A stretch of DNA of 41,379 bases from Deltaproteobacteria bacterium (GTDB lineage Bacteria > Myxococcota_A > UBA9160 > JAJDAL01), in assembly GCA_029261875.1 (NCBI GenBank), contig JAJDAL010000033.1, forward strand, positions 207,830 to 249,208, in the 5' to 3' direction. Below, one piece after another: positions 24,273 through 32,107 of this stretch (the first letter of the stretch is position 1; each line of letters opens with the position of its first letter). Under the pieces are notes generated by a model. It was not told the origin of the DNA and searched no databases. It saw only the letters and a program-made list of their open reading frames with translations. The position numbers and the translations under genes are program-made.

Positions 24273-25556
24273 CTAGTGACTTGGAGCGGAAGCTGGAGAA
24301 TCTTCGCGAGCCTTTGGAAAACGCGATGCCACGTCTTGGCGAAGCGCGCGGTCGAGCCCCTGGGTGTCGACGCCCAGGATCTCGGCCAACACACGTTCGA
24401 CCGGCTCACCGGCCCCCATCCGGTCGAGCAGCCGGGCGCGTTGGACCGGCGTGGTGCGCGCCCCGATCCAGGCCGCGGCGGCGGTCGCCTGCAGATAGGC
24501 GGTGCGGGCCTTCTCATCGCCGAGCCCCGAGAAACCCCGCGCGAGATCGGCGAGGGGCAACCAGCGATCGGCCTCGATGCGCCGACGCAAGAGCACCCAA
24601 TCCTGCTGGGTGAGTGCGGGCTCGCGCCGGGCGCTGCGTTCGGCGAGTTCCGCCAACCCTTCGTTGAGCCAGTAGGGTCGATCTCCGCCCACGCGCTCGC
24701 GGTACAGGGCGTGGGCGTACTCGTGGAACAGCAACGCGCGCAGCTCGCCGCCGGGATGGGCGGCGGAAACCACGTGAATGCGCCCATCGAAGAAACCCAC
24801 CGTCGCAAACGAGAAGCGGTGCTGATGGGCTTCGATGTAGGCCGCCTTCCCGTAGAGGACCACGTGGGTGGGCTCCGCGGGTACCAACCCGAGCTGACGC
24901 CGAACCTCCTCGCGGGCGTCTTCCAGATACTGGACCACGCGTTGGGCGTAATCGGGGGAAGCCTCGCCGAGCGAAGCGTCGTACTCGATTCGAAAGTGGT
25001 CAGAGGCAGCGGAGCGAAAGCGCAGGGGACCGCGCGGAGCATCCAGGTCCGCGAGATCCCGCTCGCGCGCGAGGGCCGCCAAGCGTCGCTCCGCGGAGCT
25101 TCGACGGGCGGTGTCGTCGGCATTCGCCCGGGCAAGGAAAGCCCGCAGGTGCGCTTCACTGGAAACGAAGCGCCCGCGCTGGCGGTCGAGCAACGCGAGG
25201 TACCAGTGGGCGTCCGGTTGGCCGGGCTGCTCGCGCAACACGGCCTCGAGGAGCACCGTGGCGCGCACGGTTTCCCCGCGCTCCAACTCTTCGGTGGCGG
25301 TGCGAAGGTGGCGGGCCGTGCGATCGTGACTGCCACCGCTGGAAGCGGTGGGATGCTCGGCGCGCGGGTCATCCCAGACACCGCGCCAGGCGTTGGGGGT
25401 GGGCTCGGTCTTCGCGTCCGCGGGAACCCGCTCCGCGTCGTCGGTGATGTGGAGACGCCCTTGCGGGTCGGTCCACAGCAGCGTCTCCCCCGCGCCGGCT
25501 GACGCCGCTGCGAGCCCAGCCACAAGCCCGCCGAGGGCAATCCGTGCAAACCCCAT
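24273..25556 (-). CDS. Exported peptidase MA-like gluzincin with DUF4124 and TPR-like regions
   Basis: A 427-residue protein with a signal peptide (about 1-22) and a DUF4124-like segment (LLWTDPQGRLHITDDAERVP, about 26-45). A helical TPR-like region spans about 80-165. The catalytic domain has HEYAH (278-282) and NEGLAEL (298-304), whose Glu would be the third zinc ligand of a gluzincin. A putative periplasmic protease or a scaffold; substrate unknown. The ATG at 25556 lacks a clear Shine-Dalgarno. Monocistronic or weakly linked to moaB upstream. Confidence 0.82.
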   Translation of the reverse strand: MGFARIALGGLVAGLAAASAGAGETLLWTDPQGRLHITDDAERVPADAKTEPTPNAWRGVWDDPRAEHPTASSGGSHDRTARHLRTATEELERGETVRATVLLEAVLREQPGQPDAHWYLALLDRQRGRFVSSEAHLRAFLARANADDTARRSSAERRLAALARERDLADLDAPRGPLRFRSAASDHFRIEYDASLGEASPDYAQRVVQYLEDAREEVRRQLGLVPAEPTHVVLYGKAAYIEAHQHRFSFATVGFFDGRIHVVSAAHPGGELRALLFHEYAHALYRERVGGDRPYWLNEGLAELAERSARREPALTQQDWVLLRRRIEADRWLPLADLARGFSGLGDEKARTAYLQATAAAAWIGARTTPVQRARLLDRMGAGEPVERVLAEILGVDTQGLDRALRQDVASRFPKAREDSPASAPSH

Positions 25557-25577
25557 GAGAGGAGTTTCGGTGGGGCT

Positions 25578-26102
25578 TCAGCGGCGCTTGACCGCTTCCC
25601 CGGCCAGATGGCTGAGTTCCGGAATCACCAATCGCGGCAGCGCCAGACGCAGGGCACCGCGCGAGCCGGGCAAGGCGAACACCACGCGGCCCTTGGCGAT
25701 CCCCGCCAGGGCGCGGGACAGGAGGGCGGCGGAACCGATGTCCTCGTAGGAGAGCATGCGGAAGAGCTCGCCGAAGCCCGGAATGACCCGCTCGAGCAGC
25801 GGCTCGACGGCTTCGGGCGTCACGTCGCGGGGCGCGATTCCGGTCCCTCCGGTCAAGATCACGGCGCGGCAATCCTCGCGCTCGAGGAGCTTCGCCAGCG
25901 CGGCGGAAATCGCCGAGACCTCGTCGGGCACGATCTCGCGCGAGACCACCGGATGCCGCGCCGCTTCGAGCAGCTCACACACCAGGGCCCCGCCCGCGTC
26001 GGTTTCCAGGGTCCGCGTATCGCTCACGGTAATCACCGCGCAGGCCACGCAAGCCGGTCCTTCGGACTTGTGCTGATGGACGCTTTGGCGTTCGTCGCTC
26101 AC
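25578..26102 (-). CDS. moaB: Molybdenum cofactor biosynthesis protein MoaB
   Basis: A 174-residue MogA/MoaB-fold protein with AVITVSDTRTLETDAGG and LTGGTGIAPRDVTPEA, the substrate-binding loops that position molybdopterin for adenylylation. Length and lack of a MoeA part fit MoaB/MogA. The GTG at 26102 overlaps the stop of the moaD-moaE fusion (GTGA). The longer upstream frame is a shadow of moaDE. It forms a compact molybdopterin pair with the upstream gene. Confidence 0.93.
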   Translation of the reverse strand: MSDERQSVHQHKSEGPACVACAVITVSDTRTLETDAGGALVCELLEAARHPVVSREIVPDEVSAISAALAKLLEREDCRAVILTGGTGIAPRDVTPEAVEPLLERVIPGFGELFRMLSYEDIGSAALLSRALAGIAKGRVVFALPGSRGALRLALPRLVIPELSHLAGEAVKRR

Positions 26103-26755
26103 GCGTGATCGTCCACCCAGTAGGCGCCGTCGGTGGCGATTTCCTTCTTCCAGATGGGAACCGTCTGCTTGAGCGTGTCGATCGCGAAGCGACACGCGTC
26201 GAAGGCTTCTCCGCGGTGGGGCGTGGCCGCCACCACGACCACCGCGATGTCCCCGATGGAGAGATGGCCCGTGCGGTGAGCAATCGCCACGCGGGCGCCG
26301 AAACGCGCTTGGGCCTGGGCGGCGATCTTCTCCATTTCGCGCTCGGCCATTTCCGGGTACGCCTCGTATTCTAGATGTTCGATTTCGTGTCCGCGCGCGC
26401 GATCGCGAACGGTTCCGATGAAGGTCGCGATGCCGCCGGTGTCGGGCCCGACGACGCGTGCGATCACCGCCTGTACGTCCAACGCAACCGAGGAGATCGT
26501 GCAACGCCCGGAACCGCCGGAAACCGGTGGTAGCAGCGCAACCTCGTCGCCATCCCGAAGCCGCGTTTCCAGCGGCGCTGCTTCGAGGTTGACGGACAGC
26601 ATGAGGCGCTGGTCCAGGGCTTCGATCGCCGGGTAGTCGCGCGCCAACAGCGCGTGGAGATCCGCGAGGGTGGCGTCCCCGGGGAGTTCGACCGAGAGCT
26701 CCTTGGCCCCGGTCGCCTCGCGGACGGACCCGAACAGTTTTACTTGGACTCGCAT
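26099..26755 (-). CDS. moaX: MoaD-MoaE fusion: molybdopterin synthase
   Basis: A 218-residue fusion. Residues 1-81 are a ubiquitin-like MoaD ending PPVSGG. Residues 82-218 are MoaE, with FIGTVRDRARGHEIEHLEYEAYPEMA, IAHRTGHLSIGD and the catalytic region FAIDTLKQTVPIWKKE. MoaD must expose a C-terminal Gly-Gly thiocarboxylate to give sulphur to precursor Z. Here the GG (80-81) is internal and followed by Ser82, as in mycobacterial MoaX, where cleavage after GG activates the enzyme. A dyad CCGCCA/TGGCGG (26756-26775) sits directly upstream of the ATG. Confidence 0.95.
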   Translation of the reverse strand: MRVQVKLFGSVREATGAKELSVELPGDATLADLHALLARDYPAIEALDQRLMLSVNLEAAPLETRLRDGDEVALLPPVSGGSGRCTISSVALDVQAVIARVVGPDTGGIATFIGTVRDRARGHEIEHLEYEAYPEMAEREMEKIAAQAQARFGARVAIAHRTGHLSIGDIAVVVVAATPHRGEAFDACRFAIDTLKQTVPIWKKEIATDGAYWVDDHA

Positions 26756-26800
26756 CCGCCAAGGCTACCTGGCGGTCCCGGGTAGCTCAAACGGCGGCGG

Positions 26801-27289
26801 TCAGACGCGCGGTGCCCCGCTTCCGAGATCTTCCGCATTGGGAGCGGCGGCGGCCGGGGTCTCCCGGCGCGGTACGGCCTTCAAGCGCGGTGAGGCCCCC
26901 TTCTCCGCAGATCCGGCCCTGGCCCCCATGCTCACGCGACCGTTGAGCTCTGCGCCCTCTTCCATGGCGAGACAGGCGGTTTCCACCGACCCCTCGATGC
27001 GTCCGGATTTGTAGAGCACCAGCTTTTCGCTGGCCGCCACATCGCCCACGATCAGGCCGGAAACGACCACCACGCGCGATTGAATGCTGGCGTGGATCTC
27101 GCCCGTTTCACCGACCACCAATGTGTTCTCGCTCTGGATTTCGCCCCGGAAACGGCCGTCGATGCGCACCGTGTCCTTGAACGAGACCTTGCCCTCGAAC
27201 TCGGAACCCTGATCGATAAAGGCCGTGAGTTCCGCGGAACTCGCCGTTTCACTTTCGAATTCGCCACTGCGGACCCGTCCAAAAGCCAT
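26801..27289 (-). CDS. Bactofilin-family cytoskeletal protein
   Basis: A 162-residue protein whose central part (about 20-125) is the bactofilin beta-helix: AFIDQGSEFEGKVSFKD, VRIDGRFRGEIQSE, LVVGETGEIHASI, VVSGLIVGDV. It is flanked by a short N-terminus and a basic, Ala/Pro-rich tail. Bactofilins polymerise without nucleotide at the inner membrane and scaffold cell-shape or polar machinery. Two ATGs are possible. AGGAGG directly abuts the first (27295) but lies 6 nt before the second (27289), so 27289 is chosen. Confidence 0.93.
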   Translation of the reverse strand: MAFGRVRSGEFESETASSAELTAFIDQGSEFEGKVSFKDTVRIDGRFRGEIQSENTLVVGETGEIHASIQSRVVVVSGLIVGDVAASEKLVLYKSGRIEGSVETACLAMEEGAELNGRVSMGARAGSAEKGASPRLKAVPRRETPAAAAPNAEDLGSGAPRV

Positions 27290-27313
27290 CTGCATCCTCC
27301 TACGTCTGACCCA

Positions 27314-27326
27314 GGTCGAATCGACC
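27314..27326. promoter_or_regulatory. Palindrome upstream of the bactofilin gene
   Basis: GGTCGA-A-TCGACC, a perfect 6-1-6 dyad 25 nt before the bactofilin start; possible operator. The regulator is unknown. Confidence 0.3.
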
Positions 27327-27372
27327 ACATGGGGGGAAGACTTGAGCAGGGATCCTGCAGACGCCGCGCAGG

Positions 27373-28056
27373 TCAGGGGGGAACCTCCGAAACACCTCGG
27401 TTTTTCCGCCGGAGCAGCCCGAGCCCAGCCCCCGTCAGAAACCCACCCAGATGGGCCCACCAGGCGACGCCCCCAGCGGCTCCCCCCAACGCGAAGCCGA
27501 GGAACTGCCCCCCCAACCAGACCCCGAGCAGAATCGGCGCCGGTACCCGGACCCGGAAGGAGAACAATTCGAAGCTCAGCCACGACCGTAGGCCCGGGCG
27601 ACCGAAGCAGACCACGTACGCGCCCAGCACGCCCGATACCGCGCCACTGGCACCCAGGGTCGCGACGAACGCATCCGGTGCCTGAAGGAGATGCAGGGCG
27701 CTGCCCGCGAGACCGCAAACGATGTACGCCGCCACGAACCGCCCCCACCCCACGGCGGATTCCAGCACCGGACCGAAAAAACCCAGGAACAACAGATTTC
27801 CGATCAGATGCGCGATTCCCGCGTGCAGGAAGAGGGAGGTGAATGGCGTGAGCCAAACCGAACGCCCGGTGCCGTGGGAGTCCGCAAGACTGCGCAGGAA
27901 TTCGCGGGGCACGAAGCCGTAGCGCTGCACGAAGGCGTCGATGTCCAGGGACGACAACGTCAACGCGTACGCCAAGACCCCGGTATTGATGGCCAACAAA
28001 GCCAGTGTGGCACCGGGGAAACGGCGCTCCTTCGCTTCGTGGGCCAGGGGAAACAC
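27373..28056 (-). CDS. Rhomboid-family intramembrane serine protease
   Basis: A 227-residue protein with about six membrane spans, HLIGNLLFLG (83-92), the catalytic GASG (Ser137) and His202 in AWWAHLGGF. Ser and His sit in separate spans as required for the rhomboid dyad. It cleaves membrane protein substrates; the target is unknown. The only start consistent with the fold is GTG at 28056. It has no Shine-Dalgarno and lies exactly 6 nt after a GATAAT box, suggesting a leaderless transcript. Divergent from holB. Confidence 0.93.
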   Translation of the reverse strand: MFPLAHEAKERRFPGATLALLAINTGVLAYALTLSSLDIDAFVQRYGFVPREFLRSLADSHGTGRSVWLTPFTSLFLHAGIAHLIGNLLFLGFFGPVLESAVGWGRFVAAYIVCGLAGSALHLLQAPDAFVATLGASGAVSGVLGAYVVCFGRPGLRSWLSFELFSFRVRVPAPILLGVWLGGQFLGFALGGAAGGVAWWAHLGGFLTGAGLGLLRRKNRGVSEVPP

Positions 28057-28062
28057 GCGCGG

Positions 28063-28091
28063 ATTATCAACGACGGGGCAATTGATTGCTA
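28063..28091 (-). promoter_or_regulatory. Candidate leaderless promoter of the rhomboid gene
   Basis: GATAAT (28068-28063) is followed by 6 nt and then the GTG start. A TAGCAA hexamer lies 17 nt upstream of GATAAT. The predicted transcription start coincides with the start codon. Confidence 0.45.
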
Positions 28092-28095
28092 GACT
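28087..28095 (+). promoter_or_regulatory. Candidate extended -10 for holB
   Basis: TGC-TAGACT (28087-28095) lies 9 nt before the holB ATG, giving a predicted leader of about 3 nt. No Shine-Dalgarno is present. It overlaps the -35-like region of the divergent rhomboid promoter. Confidence 0.4.
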
Positions 28096-28104
28096 CGGCT
28101 CCCC

Positions 28105-28986
28105 ATGTCGACCGACGCAGGCCCCGCACAGATCCTCGACAACGCCATCGCGTCGCAACGGATTCACTCCGCCTACCTGTTGTCGGGGACGGGTCCGGAA
28201 CCGATCGAGCAAGCCTTGCGCTTCGTGCGCGGCATCGTCTGCGTGGGCTCGGGAACGCGCCCCTGCGAAGATTGCCCGGCTTGCCGGCGTTCGAGCGCGC
28301 GCGAAGAACCGGTCATCGACGGTGCCGGCACCAAGGGTCCCCTTTATCGCCACGTGGGCGACCACCCGGACCTGATCTGGGTCGAACGCGGCGAGCGCGA
28401 TACCCGGGTGCGGATCGGCCAGGTGCGCGCGCTGCAGAGCGCCCTGCGCCTGCGCACCTCCGAAGGGCCGCGCCGCGCCGCGGTCATCGCGGATGCGGAA
28501 TGGCTCAACCAGGAATCGCAAAATGCGCTGCTGCGTTTGCTCGAAGAACCCCCGCCCCTCACGACCCTCGTACTGATCACGAAGAGTCCGGCGGGTCTGC
28601 TCGCGACCGTGCGATCGCGTTGTCAGCGCGTGGCCTTTCCCGTCATTCCGGCAACCGGACCGGCGGACGAAGAAACCCAAGCCCTGTGGGAACGCCTCGA
28701 CGCGCTGCCGGAATGCGGCCTTCCGAACCTCTTGGAATGGGCGTCGGAATACCAGGGCGCGCGCGCCCCGGCGGCCACCGCGGTCTCCCAGCTACTCGAA
28801 GCCGGCGGCGGCTGGTTGCGCGATCGCGTGGGCACGCGGGTGGTCGCGGACCAACCCGTGCAGGGCGAACTCGAAGCGTTCGCAACCCTTCAGTCTTGTC
28901 GCAAGAATCTCGTGCAGCGCAATGCCAACCCGCGCCTGGTGGCCGAGCGCGCGCTCTTCGCCCTGCGCGAGGCCATTGCCCGGTGA
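28105..28986 (+). CDS. holB: DNA polymerase III clamp-loader subunit delta'
   Basis: A 293-residue clamp-loader protein with a four-Cys zinc module (Cys46, Cys54, Cys57, Cys60). It has the delta' core VRIGQVRALQSALRLRTSEG, AVIADAEWLNQESQNALLRLLEEPP and TVRSRCQRVAF. The P-loop position reads SGTGPEPIEQ and lacks GKT, as expected for a non-ATP-binding delta' stator. It helps load the sliding clamp at primed DNA. It ends in a TGA that overlaps the metG GTG. The holB-metG-tatD order is common in bacteria. Confidence 0.95.
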   Translation: MSTDAGPAQILDNAIASQRIHSAYLLSGTGPEPIEQALRFVRGIVCVGSGTRPCEDCPACRRSSAREEPVIDGAGTKGPLYRHVGDHPDLIWVERGERDTRVRIGQVRALQSALRLRTSEGPRRAAVIADAEWLNQESQNALLRLLEEPPPLTTLVLITKSPAGLLATVRSRCQRVAFPVIPATGPADEETQALWERLDALPECGLPNLLEWASEYQGARAPAATAVSQLLEAGGGWLRDRVGTRVVADQPVQGELEAFATLQSCRKNLVQRNANPRLVAERALFALREAIAR

Positions 28987-30530
28987 GCCGCGCCTACTAC
29001 ATCACGACCCCCATCTATTACGTCAACGACGTACCCCACATCGGTCACACCTACACCACCGTCGTGGCCGACACCCTCGCGCGCTACCACCGCCTGTGCG
29101 GGGACGACACCTTCTTTGCCACGGGCAACGACGAGCACGGGGAAAAGGTCGCCCAGGCCGCGGAAGCCCGCGGCGTGACGCCCCAGGCTTTCGTCGACGA
29201 AGTGGCGGCGGAGTTTCGCAGTACCTGGGAAACCCTGGGGTTCTCTTTCGATCGCTTCATCCGCACCACCGACGCGGATCACCGCAAGAACGTCCAGAAC
29301 ATCCTCCAGCAGGTCTACGACGCCGGCGAAATCGAATTCCGCGAATACGACGGTCTATATTGCGTGGGCTGCGAGCGCTTCCTGACGGACCGCGACCTCG
29401 AGGATGGGCTCTGCAAAGACCACGAACGCGCGCCGGAGAAGCGCAGCGAGTCCAATTACTTCTTCAAGATGAGCGCCCACTTCGACTGGCTCGTCGAAAC
29501 CCTGAACAACCAACCCGACTTCATTCGGCCCGAGCGCTACCGCAACGAAGTGCTCGGCATGTTGCGCGACCAGAGCGGCCTCGAAGACCTGTGCATTTCG
29601 CGCCCCAAGGAACGCCTCGAATGGGGGATCGAACTCCCCTTCGATTCCAACTACGTCTGCTACGTCTGGTTCGACGCGCTCATCAACTACTTGACCGCCG
29701 CCGGTTACCCGGACGGGGACGGCTTCGAACGCCATTGGGCCAACGTCGACCACCTGATCGGCAAGGACATCCTGAAGCCCCACGGCGTCTTCTGGCCCAT
29801 CATGTTGAAAGTGATGGGCGCGCCCATCTACCAGCACCTGAACGTCCACGGCTATTGGACCGTCGAAGGCCGCAAGATGTCCAAGAGCCTCGGCAACGTG
29901 GTGTCGCCCCTGACCATGCGCGACCGCTACGGCTTCGAGAGCTTCCGCTACTTCTTGCTGCGCGAAATGGTCTTCGGCCTCGACGGCAACTTCAGCGAAT
30001 CCGCCCTCGTGGCGCGCAACAACGGCGACCTCGCCAACAAGCTCGGCAACCTGGTGAACCGCGCCCTCAACATGACGGCGCGCTTCTGCGACGGCCAGGT
30101 GCCTTCGCCCGGCACGCCCGGCGCGAGCGAGAAATCCGTGGCGGACGCCGCGGAACTCGCCCGGCGGGAGATCGACGGACATCTGAGCGCGTTGGAGTTC
30201 CACCGTGCCCTCGAGTCGCTGTTTGCGTTCGTCGACCGTGTGAATCAATACGTCGACGAACGCGCCCCCTGGAAGCTCGCGAAGGATCCCGCGGCCCGTG
30301 CCGATCTCGAAACCACCCTCTACACCGCCTGCGAGGCCATGCGGGTGATCGGCGTGTTGCTCGCCCCCTTCTTGCCCGAGGCCGCGGCGGAGATCCGCCG
30401 TCGCCTCGGTTCCACGACCGAGGCCCGCATGGAGGACGCCGCCTGGGGGCAGCTCCAGCCGGGCACGGCCACCACCAAAGGCGACCCCCTGTTTCCGCGT
30501 TTCGAAGAACCCGACGGAGCTGCTTCCTAG
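28983..30530 (+). CDS. metG: Methionyl-tRNA synthetase
   Basis: A 515-residue class I synthetase with HIGH (19-22), KMSKS (298-302) and a zinc knuckle in the connective peptide made of Cys127, Cys130, Cys144 and His147 (a CCCH variant). The anticodon-binding domain follows, but there is no C-terminal tRNA-binding (Trbp111-like) domain, so this is the short form. The start is GTG at 28983, overlapping the holB stop; the frame's upstream extension lies under holB. Translationally coupled to holB and directly abutting tatD. Confidence 0.97.
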   Translation: MSRAYYITTPIYYVNDVPHIGHTYTTVVADTLARYHRLCGDDTFFATGNDEHGEKVAQAAEARGVTPQAFVDEVAAEFRSTWETLGFSFDRFIRTTDADHRKNVQNILQQVYDAGEIEFREYDGLYCVGCERFLTDRDLEDGLCKDHERAPEKRSESNYFFKMSAHFDWLVETLNNQPDFIRPERYRNEVLGMLRDQSGLEDLCISRPKERLEWGIELPFDSNYVCYVWFDALINYLTAAGYPDGDGFERHWANVDHLIGKDILKPHGVFWPIMLKVMGAPIYQHLNVHGYWTVEGRKMSKSLGNVVSPLTMRDRYGFESFRYFLLREMVFGLDGNFSESALVARNNGDLANKLGNLVNRALNMTARFCDGQVPSPGTPGASEKSVADAAELARREIDGHLSALEFHRALESLFAFVDRVNQYVDERAPWKLAKDPAARADLETTLYTACEAMRVIGVLLAPFLPEAAAEIRRRLGSTTEARMEDAAWGQLQPGTATTKGDPLFPRFEEPDGAAS

Positions 30531-31325
30531 GTGTGGCTCGACAGCCACTGCCACATCACCGCCGAAGAATTCGAGGCGGACCGCGGGGAAACGATTCAGC
30601 GCGCCCAGGACGCAGGCGTCGACGCCCTGATCGCCATCGGCTCGGGCTACGGCATCGAACACAACCGCCTTGCCACGGACCTGGCCGCCAGCGACCCGCG
30701 CGTCTACGCCACCGTCGGCGTCCACCCGCACGACGCCGCGCTCCTCGATGACGACGGACGCCGTGCCCTGCGCGACGGGCTCGGCTTGCCGCGGGTCGTC
30801 GCCGTCGGCGAGTGCGGACTCGACTACTTCTACGAGAACTCGCCGGTGGCCGTACAGCGGGAGGTATTTGCGGAACAAGTCGCCTGGGCGCGCGAGTTCG
30901 ACCTACCGGTTTCGATTCACGTGAGAGACAAGGGCCCGGCTGCCTACGAAGAGCTGCTCGAGATCTGGGCTTCCGAAGGCGGCGGCCAGGTATCCGGCGT
31001 GTTGCACTGCTTCACCGGAACCCTCGACTTCGCCCAACGGGCCCTCGAACACCGCCTCGACATCTCGTTCTCCGGAATCCTGACTTTCAAACGCGATCGC
31101 GGATTGCGCGATGTGGCGAAGAACGTTCCCCTCGAACGAACCCTGGTCGAGACCGACGCCCCGTTGCTCGCGCCCGAAGGCTTCCGGGGCAAGCGCAACG
31201 AACCGGCGCGTGTGGCCCTCGTGGGTGAAGCGTTGGCGGCGATTCACGACCAACCCGTCGAAGAAGTGGCGCGCGTGACGCACGCCAACGCCCGCCGGGT
31301 CTTCCGATTGGACGATCCCGCATGA
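30531..31325 (+). CDS. tatD: TatD-family metal-dependent DNase
   Basis: A 264-residue TIM-barrel hydrolase with the metal ligands in SHCHI (His6, His8), VGVHPHD, GECGLDY, SIHVRD, LHCFTG and ETDAPLL. TatD proteins have 3'-5' exonuclease activity on damaged DNA or RNA and take part in quality control. The GTG at 30531 begins immediately after the metG TAG. The stop overlaps the next gene's ATG (ATGA). Confidence 0.95.
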   Translation: MWLDSHCHITAEEFEADRGETIQRAQDAGVDALIAIGSGYGIEHNRLATDLAASDPRVYATVGVHPHDAALLDDDGRRALRDGLGLPRVVAVGECGLDYFYENSPVAVQREVFAEQVAWAREFDLPVSIHVRDKGPAAYEELLEIWASEGGGQVSGVLHCFTGTLDFAQRALEHRLDISFSGILTFKRDRGLRDVAKNVPLERTLVETDAPLLAPEGFRGKRNEPARVALVGEALAAIHDQPVEEVARVTHANARRVFRLDDPA

Positions 31326-32107
31326 GCGAAGTCGACGACATCCTCGAGCTGGCCTGTCGCCTGGCGCGCGAAGCCGGCGCGATTCAGCGCAGCCACTACG
31401 AAACGGACTTCCGAATCGACAGCAAGAGCACTGCCATCGACCTGGTGACGGAAGTCGATCACGCATGCGAGGCCAAGATCGTCGCGGGGTTGACCCGGGA
31501 ACGTCCGGCCGACGCCATCCTCGCCGAGGAAGGCAGCGGAGAGGATTCGAGCGACGCCGCCTGGCGTTGGATCGTCGACCCTCTCGACGGCACGGTGAAT
31601 TTTGCCCACGGTTACCCGTGTTTCTGTGTTTCGATCGGGATCGAACACCGCGGCGTTGCCACGGTCGGCGTCGTATACGAACCCTTGCGCGACGAACTCT
31701 TTCACGCGGTGCTGGGACAAGGGGCCTTCTGCAACGGAAAAGCGATCCGGGTTTCGCAGATCGCCGAAATGCAGCGCTCCCTGGTTTGCACGGGTTTCGC
31801 CTACGACGTGCACCAAAGCGATCGCGACAACTTGAACCACCTGACTGCCTTCGTGAAATCCGCCGGCGGCGTGCGCCGCGACGGCAGTGCGGCCCTGGAC
31901 CTCTGCTACGTCGCCTGCGGGCGCTACGAAGGCTTCTGGGAACTCAAGCTTCACCCCTGGGACGTGGCCGCGGGCGCGCTGATCGTGACCGAGGCCGGCG
32001 GACGCACCAGCGGCGTAGCGGGCGGGCCCGCTCCGCACGACGGATCGGAGATCGTTGCCAGCAACGGCTTGATCCACGACCGCATGTTGAGCTTGTTGGG
32101 AAGCTAG
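31322..32107 (+). CDS. suhB: Inositol monophosphatase family protein
   Basis: A 261-residue Mg-dependent, Li-sensitive-type phosphatase with EE-G (Glu70), WIVDPLDGTVNF (Asp86, Asp89) and the second signature HPWDVAAGALIVTEAGG. The likely reaction is inositol-1-phosphate hydrolysis; the E. coli homologue SuhB also acts in rRNA antitermination, and sequence does not distinguish these. The ATG overlaps the tatD stop. Its TAG stop shares a CTAG with the stop of the oppositely oriented DapF-like gene. Confidence 0.92.
   Translation: MSEVDDILELACRLAREAGAIQRSHYETDFRIDSKSTAIDLVTEVDHACEAKIVAGLTRERPADAILAEEGSGEDSSDAAWRWIVDPLDGTVNFAHGYPCFCVSIGIEHRGVATVGVVYEPLRDELFHAVLGQGAFCNGKAIRVSQIAEMQRSLVCTGFAYDVHQSDRDNLNHLTAFVKSAGGVRRDGSAALDLCYVACGRYEGFWELKLHPWDVAAGALIVTEAGGRTSGVAGGPAPHDGSEIVASNGLIHDRMLSLLGS

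Noticed and set aside
26756..26775. CCGCCA/TGGCGG dyad directly before moaDE as a molybdenum riboswitch
   Set aside because: Only a 6-bp stem in a 45-nt gap, far too small for the Moco RNA motif; at most a local ribosome-site hairpin.
28922..30751. 609-codon plus-strand open frame
   Set aside because: Out-of-frame shadow of metG and tatD; Arg-rich and low complexity.
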